A DNA stretch of 12,041 bases from HK-STAS-PATE-2 sp035906575 (GTDB lineage: Bacteria; Patescibacteriota; Patescibacteriia; 2-12-FULL-60-25). Position numbers and translations under genes: made by a program. Of this stretch, positions 1-5,695 are shown in pieces; the first letter of the stretch is position 1, and every line of letters starts with the position of its first letter. Location of the stretch: positions 1-12,041 of the forward strand of contig JAMIEW010000013.1 of NCBI GenBank assembly GCA_035906575.1, in the 5' to 3' direction. Below the pieces are notes generated by a model. It was given only the letters and a program-made list of their open reading frames with translations, was not told the origin of the DNA and searched no databases.

Positions 1-1
1 C

Positions 2-403
2 CAACCAGAGCAGGGATTGCTCGCTGGTGAAATCATCGAGATTAGCAAAGATTTTTCTTTGGTGACGATTAAGGCCTTTGATGGCGCGACGTGGCGCGTG
101 AATGGCGAAGATCTGCGCATCCGTGATTGCCAAGCGCTTATTCAATCAAAAGAGATTCGTTTTGTTGGGTTGCCAGTGAAGCGTACCGAGGCAAATGGCG
201 AGACTTCGGTCTTTCATGCCTGTTTTGCCATCCCTTGGGAGGTGCGTGGGATGCCATCGCCTCGACCAAGGCAGGTGCGCTCTGATCTCTCCCAAATTCT
301 CAGTGACACAAAATTCACTTCAGAGCGTAGTACTGATTGTAAGGGCGTACGACCTTACCAATTTCTCAAGTCGCTTCGGAATGAAGAAGCGCTAACCCTC
401 TAA
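2..403 (+). CDS. C-terminal part of an unrecognised protein (5' end outside window)
   Basis: The frame is open from the left edge to the TAA at 401-403, giving 133 residues. A TTG at 17 could serve as a start, but the frame continues upstream of it, so I treat this as the 3' part of a longer gene. Roughly residues 6-80 form a small beta-rich segment (GEIIEISKDFSLVTIKAFDG, then W.VNGEDL, then EIRFVGLPV and HACFAIPWE). It resembles the C-terminal beta module of short membrane-anchored proteins seen in Patescibacteria; that comparison is from memory. The last ~50 residues are of low complexity, contain a 20-bp palindrome at DNA level (339-358), and look less like conserved coding sequence, so the true end or frame of the family could differ. 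The next gene starts 6 nt after the stop. Function unknown. Confidence 0.6.
   Translation, partial: QPEQGLLAGEIIEISKDFSLVTIKAFDGATWRVNGEDLRIRDCQALIQSKEIRFVGLPVKRTEANGETSVFHACFAIPWEVRGMPSPRPRQVRSDLSQILSDTKFTSERSTDCKGVRPYQFLKSLRNEEALTL
339..358. promoter_or_regulatory. 20-bp near-perfect palindrome, possible operator
   Basis: GTAAGGGCGTACGACCTTAC is an inverted repeat with GTAAGG/CCTTAC outer arms and a CGTACG core; only one base pair (G/A) breaks the symmetry. It lies 52 bp upstream of the ATG at 410, inside the poorly conserved tail of the preceding frame. I see no convincing -35/-10 pair beside it, so an operator for the downstream secreted protein is only a suggestion. Confidence 0.3.
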
Positions 404-409
404 CAGTCT

Positions 410-982
410 ATGAATAAACGCAAAACTCTTTACTCATTAGCGGTGATTATCCCGCTCTTTGCCCTCATGGTGATTATCGCGCCACTTGCCAGCGTTTCGG
501 CGCATGGTTTTGGCAGCGGCTCAGCCAACCTTAGCCAAGAACAAAAAGACGTTCTTGAAAAAGCAAAAGCTCTTGCCAAAGAAGGCAAACAAGATGAAGC
601 AAAAAAACTTCTCGAGGATGCCGGCCTTAAGCCGATGCACGGCCTTAAACGCGGGATGAAAGAGCCAACGGCTGAGATGAAAGCTCATCACGAGGCTGTC
701 ATGGCCGCGATCAAAGCGAATGACTTCGCCAAGTTTAAAGAGCTGACGGCTGATAAGCCATTTGCTGGTGACATTGATGCAGACGCTTTTGCGAAGCTTG
801 TAAAAGCCGATGAGCTACGTGCAGCGGGTGATGAAGAAGGTGCAAAAGCCCTTCTTAAGGACGTGATCAAGCACGATATCGGTAAACATCCTAAAGACAA
901 AAAAGTCTTTAAGCACAAAATGAAACGCGGTGCCGATAAGCCTTGGAGGGCTGATCGCAACGCTTCTACCACGTCAGAATAA
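410..982 (+). CDS. Secreted helical-repeat protein, Lys/His-rich
   Basis: This is a 190-residue protein of no family I can name. Residues 1-31 are a Sec signal peptide: MNKRK, then a hydrophobic core to about 27, with likely cleavage at ASVSA|HG. There is no lipobox cysteine. The mature part is almost all predicted helix and very charged. It holds two similar helical-hairpin units: 49-75 (LEKAKALAKEGKQDEAKKLL) and 130-156 (LVKADELRAAGDEEGAKALL). They are separated by a segment rich in His, Met and Lys (76-105) and a KANDFAKFKELTADKPF stretch. The C-terminus (155-180) is strongly basic with several His. TPR-like or Spy/CpxP-like extracytoplasmic helical proteins are possible relatives. The ATG lies 6 nt after the preceding stop with no Shine-Dalgarno sequence, so it may be co-transcribed or coupled. 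It ends before a shared hairpin terminator. Confidence 0.75.
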   Translation: MNKRKTLYSLAVIIPLFALMVIIAPLASVSAHGFGSGSANLSQEQKDVLEKAKALAKEGKQDEAKKLLEDAGLKPMHGLKRGMKEPTAEMKAHHEAVMAAIKANDFAKFKELTADKPFAGDIDADAFAKLVKADELRAAGDEEGAKALLKDVIKHDIGKHPKDKKVFKHKMKRGADKPWRADRNASTTSE

Positions 983-1034
983 GAGCGCTGTTATAGGGGA
1001 ATAGCGTTCGGTAAGGTTTGCCAAGCATGCAGTA

Positions 1035-1088
1035 AAAAACCGCCTTCGGCACGATCGTTCATGAACGACGTGCCTTCGGGCGGTTTTT
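1035..1088. terminator. Bidirectional hairpin terminator between convergent genes
   Basis: Outer arms AAAAACCGCC (1035-1044) and GGCGGTTTTT (1079-1088) pair perfectly. Inside, GGCACG pairs with CGTGCC and TCGTT with AACGA, separated by a small unpaired TTCG/TTCG bulge. A T-run follows the stem on both strands, so it can end both the secreted-protein gene (+) and the flavoprotein gene (-). Confidence 0.85.
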
Positions 1089-1091
1089 CTG

Positions 1092-1799
1092 TTAGGTGAG
1101 AAATGCTTTTTCAAAGGCGGTGACGGCTTCTTGATAGCTCTCAGGGCGTTCATCGGCTGCGTCATGCGAATAGCTCCAATGCCAAGAGAGTTCTTCTGGC
1201 GTTTTGAAGCCAAAGAAGTCTAAGACCTGTTTCTGCGTGCGAACGACATCGTCACCGTTCCAGTTTTGACCGATGGCGATAATACCGGCATCAATGTCTT
1301 TCAAAAGATTCTCTTCGCCGAGCGTTGAATGGCGATTCTCGAGCCACGTCAGGCGCTCGATGAGTTTTTGATAGTAGGCATTCATTTGACCCCAGCGAAT
1401 CGATCCAAAAAAGACGACGGCATCAGATTCAAGAAGAGGTTTGCTGATTTGCCAAAGTTCATCGTCGGGATTATTCAAGCTCGCCCAGCAGCGATGGCAC
1501 CCGCTCGGATTCTTTTCATCATCTTTAAGCGCTGCCTTCTTTTCACCACAAGTGTTGCCACGTTCAGTTGAGACATTGCCTTCGCAGGGGTAAATCTTGA
1601 GTTTGGTCGCATCGATAATAGTGACGCGTTTATTGCCGACAAGTTCGGCAATGCGTTCAGCGAGTTTGGTGCTTTTTGGCTTCTCACCGCCCTTTTCTCC
1701 GACCCAGCGGTTCGAAGTCGTTAAGAAGAGAATCCGCTTTTTGCCTTTGAGATGTTCAATAGTGGCATCCATCTTTAAACGGGGAGAAAAAGGGTTCAT
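1092..1799 (-). CDS. NAD(P)H-dependent flavodoxin-fold oxidoreductase with four Cys
   Basis: A 235-residue protein of the flavodoxin-like/NADPH-dependent FMN reductase group, expected to be cytoplasmic and FMN-binding. After a short N-terminal extension, residues 22-29 (RILFLTTS) form beta-1. TTSN through KSTKLAERI (27-50) corresponds to the FMN phosphate loop and helix 1. Residues 127-140 (AVVFFGSIRWGQMN) match the second flavin-contact loop of the family, and AGIIAIGQNWNG (171-182) the third. Four cysteines (C72, C84, C101, C104; spacing C-x11-C-x16-C-x2-C) sit in an insertion where iron-sulfur flavoproteins carry their cluster ligands, but the spacing is not the classical compact one; a structural Zn or Fe-S site is possible. 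The ATG at 1799 is chosen because a TGATACCCT -10 motif ends 6 nt upstream; an in-frame ATG at 1772 is the alternative. The gene stands alone. Confidence 0.8.
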   Translation of the reverse strand: MNPFSPRLKMDATIEHLKGKKRILFLTTSNRWVGEKGGEKPKSTKLAERIAELVGNKRVTIIDATKLKIYPCEGNVSTERGNTCGEKKAALKDDEKNPSGCHRCWASLNNPDDELWQISKPLLESDAVVFFGSIRWGQMNAYYQKLIERLTWLENRHSTLGEENLLKDIDAGIIAIGQNWNGDDVVRTQKQVLDFFGFKTPEELSWHWSYSHDAADERPESYQEAVTAFEKAFLT

Positions 1800-1805
1800 G
1801 CGTAC

Positions 1806-1814
1806 AGGGTATCA
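1806..1814 (-). promoter_or_regulatory. Extended -10 promoter of flavoprotein gene, predicted leaderless
   Basis: On the minus strand TGATACCCT (1814 to 1806) ends exactly 6 nt before the ATG at 1799. That places the expected +1 at the A of the start codon. No good -35 is visible at 16-18 bp and no Shine-Dalgarno sequence is present. Confidence 0.5.
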
Positions 1815-1822
1815 GATCGAGG

Positions 1823-1852
1823 TTTACCCACGAAGCAACGGAGTGCTATCCT
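1823..1852 (+). promoter_or_regulatory. Promoter of SH3b/repeat protein gene, very short or no leader
   Basis: TTTACC (1823-1828), an 18-bp spacer, then TGC-TATCCT (extended -10, hexamer 1847-1852). Only 8 nt separate the hexamer from the ATG at 1861, so the transcript would start at or within 1-2 nt of the start codon. Confidence 0.55.
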
Positions 1853-1860
1853 GTGGATAT

Positions 1861-2613
1861 ATGCGTAAAACTCTTGCCTTGTTGCTTACCGCGGCGCCAC
1901 TTTTGACCATGGCACCTCAAGCGGCTTTTGCTGGTGCCTGTTTTGAAGATCCAATCTATGAACGTGCATGGACCGCTACCGTCACCACCGGCGCTCGCGT
2001 GCGCGATGTTGCGTGTATGGAGGGTTCAACCGTTTTAACGACGCTTGCTGTTGGTAGCAAGGTTGCGCTGATCGGCGAGACCGATGGTTGGTACAAGGTG
2101 AAGACGAGTGATGGCAAAATGGGTTGGGTTGGTCAGCAACTCGTGAGCGTTTCTCAAACGCCCTACACTGCCCCTACGACCGCACCAAAGCCAGAACCTA
2201 AACCAACCGAGCCAACGGTAAGTGCACCTGCAGCAACACGTTTACGTGGACGTATTTTGTTGCGTGTTGAGAAGAATGGTGAAGCTTGGTATGTCTCACC
2301 AGCCAATGGTGCGCGCTACTACATGAAAGACGGCGCGACAGCTTATCAGATGATGCGCTCATTTGGTCTTGGTATCACCGAGCAGGATTTTGTAAAGATG
2401 CAGGTCGGTAATGGTCCATTCATGGATAAGCTCAAAGGCAAGATCGTTTTGCGCGTACAAGCGCATGGCGAAGCGTATTATGTTCATCCAAGCGGTACGA
2501 TGCATTATTTGAAAGATGGTGCCGCAGCTTATCAGGTGATGCGCGAGCTAAGCCTTGGCATTAAAGATTCAGACTTGCTCAAGATTTCAGAAGGAGCCAT
2601 TCAGGTAAAATAA
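1861..2613 (+). CDS. Secreted SH3b-domain protein with two GEAWYV-type repeats
   Basis: A 250-residue exported protein. Residues 1-24 are a signal peptide (MRKTLALLL..., cleavage near AAFA|GA). Residues ~38-97 form a bacterial SH3 (SH3b) domain: TTGARVRDVACMEGSTVLTT, VGSKVAL, GWYKVKTSDGKMGWV. A Pro/Thr/Lys linker (~100-125) follows. Then come two tandem ~50-residue repeats at 128-180 and 190-241, sharing the pattern G.I.LRV...GEA.YV.P....YY/HY.KDG..AYQ.MR...LGI...D. SH3b domains usually bind cell-wall peptide or glycan, so a wall-associated role is likely. The repeat, as I recall, is common in Patescibacteria and is the main taxonomic hint here. The frame is open far upstream, but the ATG at 1861 is chosen because the signal peptide starts there and a promoter lies directly before it. 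Confidence 0.85.
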   Translation: MRKTLALLLTAAPLLTMAPQAAFAGACFEDPIYERAWTATVTTGARVRDVACMEGSTVLTTLAVGSKVALIGETDGWYKVKTSDGKMGWVGQQLVSVSQTPYTAPTTAPKPEPKPTEPTVSAPAATRLRGRILLRVEKNGEAWYVSPANGARYYMKDGATAYQMMRSFGLGITEQDFVKMQVGNGPFMDKLKGKIVLRVQAHGEAYYVHPSGTMHYLKDGAAAYQVMRELSLGIKDSDLLKISEGAIQVK

Positions 2614-2646
2614 AAAACACCCCGACATCATGTCGGGGTGTTTTTT
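2612..2646. terminator. Bidirectional terminator between SH3b gene and MFS gene
   Basis: A perfect 16-bp stem (left arm 2612-2627, right arm 2631-2646) with a 3-nt loop. The core is CACCCCGACA/TGTCGGGGTG, flanked by six A on the left and six T on the right. It starts inside the SH3b stop codon and ends 2 bp before the MFS stop codon, so it serves both strands. Confidence 0.95.
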
Positions 2647-2647
2647 A

Positions 2648-4738
2648 TTATGGGGCAATCAAGCGGACCTTTACCATGCCTTTGCCTTCTTGTGATTGTA
2701 AAGCAAGATAAGAATTGGCGAGCTCGACATCCATCGGGTTACCGGCAATCGCGAGATAGCCTTCGGACCATGGATGTTCAATAAGTTGAAGATACTGCGT
2801 TGCTTTGTTTTTGATACGTTCAATCGCGTCATGCAAGCTGATTTGCGGTGAAGCGACGAGTGAAAGATGGAGAGCTTGCGGATGCAAGGTGACATGCGTC
2901 ACTTCAGTATCTGGATGTTCGTAATGCAATTGCATCAAAGCTTCTTTGAGACGCGTAGCCATTTCAGGCGAATGATTGAGCGTGCTGACATCCGCCGCAA
3001 TAACAACGTGATAGCGAAGATCGAAAAGGGAGTTCGCGGTTTTACGCAATTCCCAAGACATTGGGATGGCACTCGTGATCACTGGTGCCTGTTGTGCGGG
3101 GATATGAATGGTTTCCGTTGGAGCCTGGGCAAAGTCCGGTGTCGAAGGCGCTGCGGCTGATTTGCGGCTGCGGATTTCGATACGAGGCAAGAACATGGCG
3201 ACGACGATACCAACGCCAACGATGATAGCGGCGACCACAAAGACTTCGCCCACTGATGAAGCAAAGGCTGTTGCGATAGCGTGATTGAAACCATCAAGGC
3301 TTGAAGTAAGCGCACCGCGCACTTGCTCAGGCGCTTGGCTAATCATGCCCGAGAGGCGTTCTTTGCCGTCCTTGGTCAAGAATTGCGTTAGAGCATTCAT
3401 GTCGACGCCAGTCGGGGAGTTCTTTTCAAGCGCCGAGTAAATCGGATTCTTTTCGATGCCAGAAAGATTTTTCGCCATGCGATCATTCAAGACCGAGCCA
3501 AGAATCGCGGTACCAACCGTGCCACCGATAGAGCGAAACATTTGTACGCCTGCGGTAACGGTGCCAAGTTTTGAATGATCAAAAGCGCTTTGGGTAACGA
3601 TGGTAAAAATCGGCATGGTAATACCAAGGCCGAAACCGGTAACCACCATATTCATTACGAGAATCGCTTGGGTTGTATCGACGTTCATGCGTGAAAGCAA
3701 GAACATACCACCGGCCGTAATCGCCATACCAAGTACCGCGAGAAACTTATAGCGGCCCGTACGTGAAACGATTTGTCCCGAGATGGCGCTAGCCGTAATA
3801 AGGCCGACCATGAGTGGCGTGAGAATCAAGCCAGAATAGGTTGCCGTAACCCCAATAACACCTTGAGCGAAGAGTGGGATATACATGATGGCGCCGAACA
3901 TACCCATCGCCGACAAAAACACGCTCATTGCCGAAGCGGTAAAGACGCGGCTCTTGAAGAGTTCGAGGGGCAAGATTGGTTCTTTGGCATAATGCTCAAT
4001 CGTGACAAAACATGCCGCCAAAAACGCTGAAGCACTAAAGAGGCCGAGGATTTCGCGTGAGTTCCAAGCATATTCACTACCGCCCCAAACAAGGCCAAGC
4101 AAAAGCGTACCAAGCGTACCGGCGAGCGTGAGCGCACCAGCATAGTCGATTGAACGTGATTTGGTATCTGGTTTGATTTTTGGAAGGGTGATGGCAAGCA
4201 CGATAAGCGCCAAAATACCGACCGGGATATTCACATAGAATGTCCAACGCCAGCTGGCATTATCGGTAAGCCAACCACCGAGCAAAGGACCAATGATACT
4301 CGCGAGGCCAAAGACGCCGCCAATCATGCCTTGGTATTTGCCGCGTTCGCCTGGAGGAAAAATATCACCAATGATGGCAAACGAATTCACCATGATGGCA
4401 CCACCACCAATACCCTGAATGGCACGGAAGAGGATAAGCTGGGTCATGTCTTGTGACATGCCTGAGAGCACTGAACCGATCAAGAAAATACTGACACCGA
4501 GCAGATAAAAGCCGCGGCGGCCAAAAAGGTCAGAGAGCTTGCCAAAAATCGGCACGGTAATGGTCGAGGCGAGCATATAGGCCGTAAAGACCCAGCTCAA
4601 GTGCTCAAAGCCGTTCAATTCTGAAACGACTTTCGGCATGGCTGTCGAAAGGATGGTTTGGTCGAGCGCAGAAAGTAGCATGGCGAGCATGACACCGCCC
4701 ATGATGAAGATATTGCGGTTGGATTCGTTGATAGCCAT
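2648..4738 (-). CDS. MFS drug exporter (DHA2/EmrB-QacA type) with C-terminal Y1-transposase-like domain
   Basis: A 696-residue inner-membrane protein. Residues ~10-518 are a 14-helix DHA2-type proton-coupled multidrug exporter. Visible signatures are LDQTILSTAMP (25-35, motif D1), GKLSDLFGRR (66-75, motif A), motif C in GGVFGLASIIGPLLGGW (140-156) and the SWRWTFYVNIPVG stretch (162-174). A long loop (~418-490) lies before the last helix (~495-518), as in EmrB relatives. The family is normally ~450-550 residues. Here a Pro/Ala linker (519-565) leads into an extra domain (~570-690) described separately. The ATG at 4738 lacks a Shine-Dalgarno sequence. The gene diverges from marR across shared promoters, so it is probably repressed by that MarR and induced by a toxic compound. 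The substrate cannot be read from the sequence. Confidence 0.93.
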   Translation of the reverse strand: MAINESNRNIFIMGGVMLAMLLSALDQTILSTAMPKVVSELNGFEHLSWVFTAYMLASTITVPIFGKLSDLFGRRGFYLLGVSIFLIGSVLSGMSQDMTQLILFRAIQGIGGGAIMVNSFAIIGDIFPPGERGKYQGMIGGVFGLASIIGPLLGGWLTDNASWRWTFYVNIPVGILALIVLAITLPKIKPDTKSRSIDYAGALTLAGTLGTLLLGLVWGGSEYAWNSREILGLFSASAFLAACFVTIEHYAKEPILPLELFKSRVFTASAMSVFLSAMGMFGAIMYIPLFAQGVIGVTATYSGLILTPLMVGLITASAISGQIVSRTGRYKFLAVLGMAITAGGMFLLSRMNVDTTQAILVMNMVVTGFGLGITMPIFTIVTQSAFDHSKLGTVTAGVQMFRSIGGTVGTAILGSVLNDRMAKNLSGIEKNPIYSALEKNSPTGVDMNALTQFLTKDGKERLSGMISQAPEQVRGALTSSLDGFNHAIATAFASSVGEVFVVAAIIVGVGIVVAMFLPRIEIRSRKSAAAPSTPDFAQAPTETIHIPAQQAPVITSAIPMSWELRKTANSLFDLRYHVVIAADVSTLNHSPEMATRLKEALMQLHYEHPDTEVTHVTLHPQALHLSLVASPQISLHDAIERIKNKATQYLQLIEHPWSEGYLAIAGNPMDVELANSYLALQSQEGKGMVKVRLIAP
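2681..3031 (-). other. C-terminal domain of MFS protein resembling IS200/IS605 TnpA (Y1, HUH fold)
   Basis: Residues ~570-686 of the exporter follow the motif order of Y1 transposases. RYHVVIAAD (575-583) matches the first strand (TnpA: KYHIVFAPK). TRLKEALMQL matches helix 1. Then V.HVTLHPQALHLSL (613-627) occupies the place of the HUH strand, followed by ASPQISLHDAIERIKNK (629-645), like IPPKMSVS...LKGKSS. HPWSEGYLAIAG (655-666) is like FW.RGYYV.TVG. SYLALQSQE (676-684) corresponds to the catalytic helix. The HUH motif reads A-L-H (622-624), so its first His is absent. Tyr677 and Gln681 keep the Tyr-x3-Gln spacing of the nucleophile and third metal ligand, as I recall them for IS608 TnpA. 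The alignment is by eye and homology is inferred. Strand cleavage seems unlikely without the first His; DNA or RNA binding, or a structural role, is possible. Confidence 0.6.
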
Positions 4739-4748
4739 AGTAGAAATA

Positions 4749-4777
4749 TTGACGGCGCGACCGTATCATGGTATTGT
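4749..4777 (+). promoter_or_regulatory. Promoter of marR-VOC operon
   Basis: TTGACG (4749-4754), exactly 17 bp, then TATTGT (4772-4777) preceded by TGG (extended -10). The expected start is near 4784, inside the palindrome at 4781-4793, giving a leader of about 27 nt. No Shine-Dalgarno sequence is seen before the ATG at 4811. Confidence 0.6.
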
Positions 4778-4788
4778 TTTACTGTCAA
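4760..4788 (-). promoter_or_regulatory. Promoter of MFS exporter gene
   Basis: On the minus strand there is a perfect TTGACA (4788 to 4783), exactly 17 bp, then TGA-TACGGT (hexamer 4765 to 4760). The expected start is near 4753, about 15 nt before the ATG. The -35 lies inside the palindrome, and the -10 lies inside the spacer of the opposing marR promoter. Confidence 0.65.
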
Positions 4789-4793
4789 ACAGT
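4781..4793. promoter_or_regulatory. Palindrome ACTGTCAAACAGT, probable MarR operator
   Basis: A perfect inverted repeat (ACTGT-CAA-ACAGT). It covers the -35 of the exporter promoter and the predicted start site of the marR promoter. MarR proteins typically bind such palindromes in divergent intergenic spacers and block both promoters, so one site here could repress both units. Confidence 0.6.
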
Positions 4794-4810
4794 TTGCATT
4801 GCTAACTAAT

Positions 4811-5248
4811 ATGCCGACAAGCCCAAAACGCGAACTTACCAAGCTAGCAGACTTGCTCTTGGTAACAGGCCGCGCCATCAAAGAATCGCCAACCGGCGCC
4901 AGCCAGGATCCATTGCCCATGGGTCATTTCAAGGTATTGCGCTTTATTGCCGAGCGGCAGTTGCCGTCCATGCGCGATGTCGCTGAAGAAATGCGCATCA
5001 CGCCTCCAACGGCAACCGTGATGGTTGATGGCTTGATTGCCAAAAAGTTTGTTCGCCGCAGCGCTGATCGCAAAGATCGCCGTCGCATTCTTTTGCAAAT
5101 CACTACGGCTGGTAAGGATATTCTCGCTGAGCAAGAAGCGTGTTTTAAAAAACGCGTCACGGGTGTGCTTTCTTGTTTGAATGCCGATGAGCGCAAGCAA
5201 TTCGAAAGCATCCTCACCAAGATCGCGACCAGCGTTACCAAGAAATAA
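4811..5248 (+). CDS. MarR-family transcriptional regulator
   Basis: A 145-residue winged-helix repressor, normal for the family. Helix 1 spans ~5-25. FKVLRFIAERQLPSMRDVAEEMRITPPTATVMVDGLIAKKFVRR (40-83) is the MarR DNA-binding region, with the recognition helix near 64-78. The wing is SADRKDRRRILLQITTAGK (84-102), carrying the DxRR-type residues typical of MarR. The C-terminal helix (~105-142) forms the dimer arm. The frame opens earlier at a TTG (4799), but the ATG at 4811 gives the normal N-terminus. It forms an operon with the VOC gene 1 nt downstream and faces the MFS exporter gene. I infer autorepression and repression of the exporter, relieved by a small aromatic or toxic ligand; the ligand is unknown. 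Confidence 0.92.
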   Translation: MPTSPKRELTKLADLLLVTGRAIKESPTGASQDPLPMGHFKVLRFIAERQLPSMRDVAEEMRITPPTATVMVDGLIAKKFVRRSADRKDRRRILLQITTAGKDILAEQEACFKKRVTGVLSCLNADERKQFESILTKIATSVTKK

Positions 5249-5249
5249 T

Positions 5250-5687
5250 ATGCAAATCAAAGAATTGGGCCACGTCGTTTTCTACGTGACGAATCTTGAA
5301 CGCTCAGCAAACTTCTATCGCGATACGCTTGGATTTCGCGAACTCGATCGTGGTAATGGCTTCGCCGTGTATTCATCGGGGCGCACCCACCACGAACTGC
5401 TCTTGCTCGAGATCGGCGGACAACCAAAAACCGCGCGCCATCCCGAGCCCGGTCTCTACCATATTGGATTCAAGATCGGTGACACCGACGATGAATTGCG
5501 CGCGGCGCTCAAAGAACTCACCGAAAAAGGTGTGACCATCGTGGGTTCAGCTGATCATCATGTTACGCATAGTCTGTACGTGCTTGATCCAGATGGTAAT
5601 GAACTCGAACTCTATATCGACGCTAATCACGACTGGAAGGACGATGTGAAGGCTGTAATGAAGCCCGCAAAACCGCTCATGCTATGA
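5250..5687 (+). CDS. VOC-family (glyoxalase/extradiol dioxygenase-like) protein
   Basis: A 145-residue vicinal-oxygen-chelate protein with two beta-alpha-beta-beta-beta modules. Module 1 is LGHVVFYVTNLERSANFYRD (6-25) with TLGF, and module 2 is GLYHIGFKI (68-76). Likely metal ligands are H8, H71 and E120; H48 and E54 are further candidates. The stretch HSLYVLDPDGNELELYID (107-124) is the classic C-terminal signature, and SLYVLDPDGNELELY is closest to catechol-2,3-dioxygenase-like members. The ATG lies 1 nt after the marR stop without a Shine-Dalgarno sequence, so translation is probably coupled. With the MarR and exporter this suggests detoxification or binding of a ring compound, but the substrate is not determinable. 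Its last 6 bases overlap the end of the convergent DUF817 gene. Confidence 0.88.
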   Translation: MQIKELGHVVFYVTNLERSANFYRDTLGFRELDRGNGFAVYSSGRTHHELLLLEIGGQPKTARHPEPGLYHIGFKIGDTDDELRAALKELTEKGVTIVGSADHHVTHSLYVLDPDGNELELYIDANHDWKDDVKAVMKPAKPLML

Positions 5688-5695
5688 GCGGTTTT
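5669..5695. terminator. Terminator embedded in overlapping 3' ends of VOC and DUF817 genes
   Basis: A perfect 12-bp stem (AAAACCGCTCAT at 5669-5680, ATGAGCGGTTTT at 5684-5695) with loop GCT. TTTTGTTTT follows on the plus strand; the minus-strand T-run is only four, so it should work better for the VOC operon. The VOC stop (5685-5687) and the DUF817 stop (5682-5684, minus) both lie inside the hairpin. Confidence 0.9.

Noticed and set aside
1597..1860. Upstream in-frame extension of the SH3b protein
   Set aside because: It would run antisense through the flavoprotein gene and bury the signal peptide and promoter; the ATG at 1861 fits both.
2681..3031. IS200/IS605 insertion element remnant
   Set aside because: No element ends, hairpins or accompanying TnpB are visible, and the domain is in frame at the end of the exporter, so a fused domain fits better than a recent insertion.
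4844..5260. 138-codon open frame on the minus strand
   Set aside because: Antisense to marR, whose winged-helix signature is unambiguous; no motif in the antisense product.
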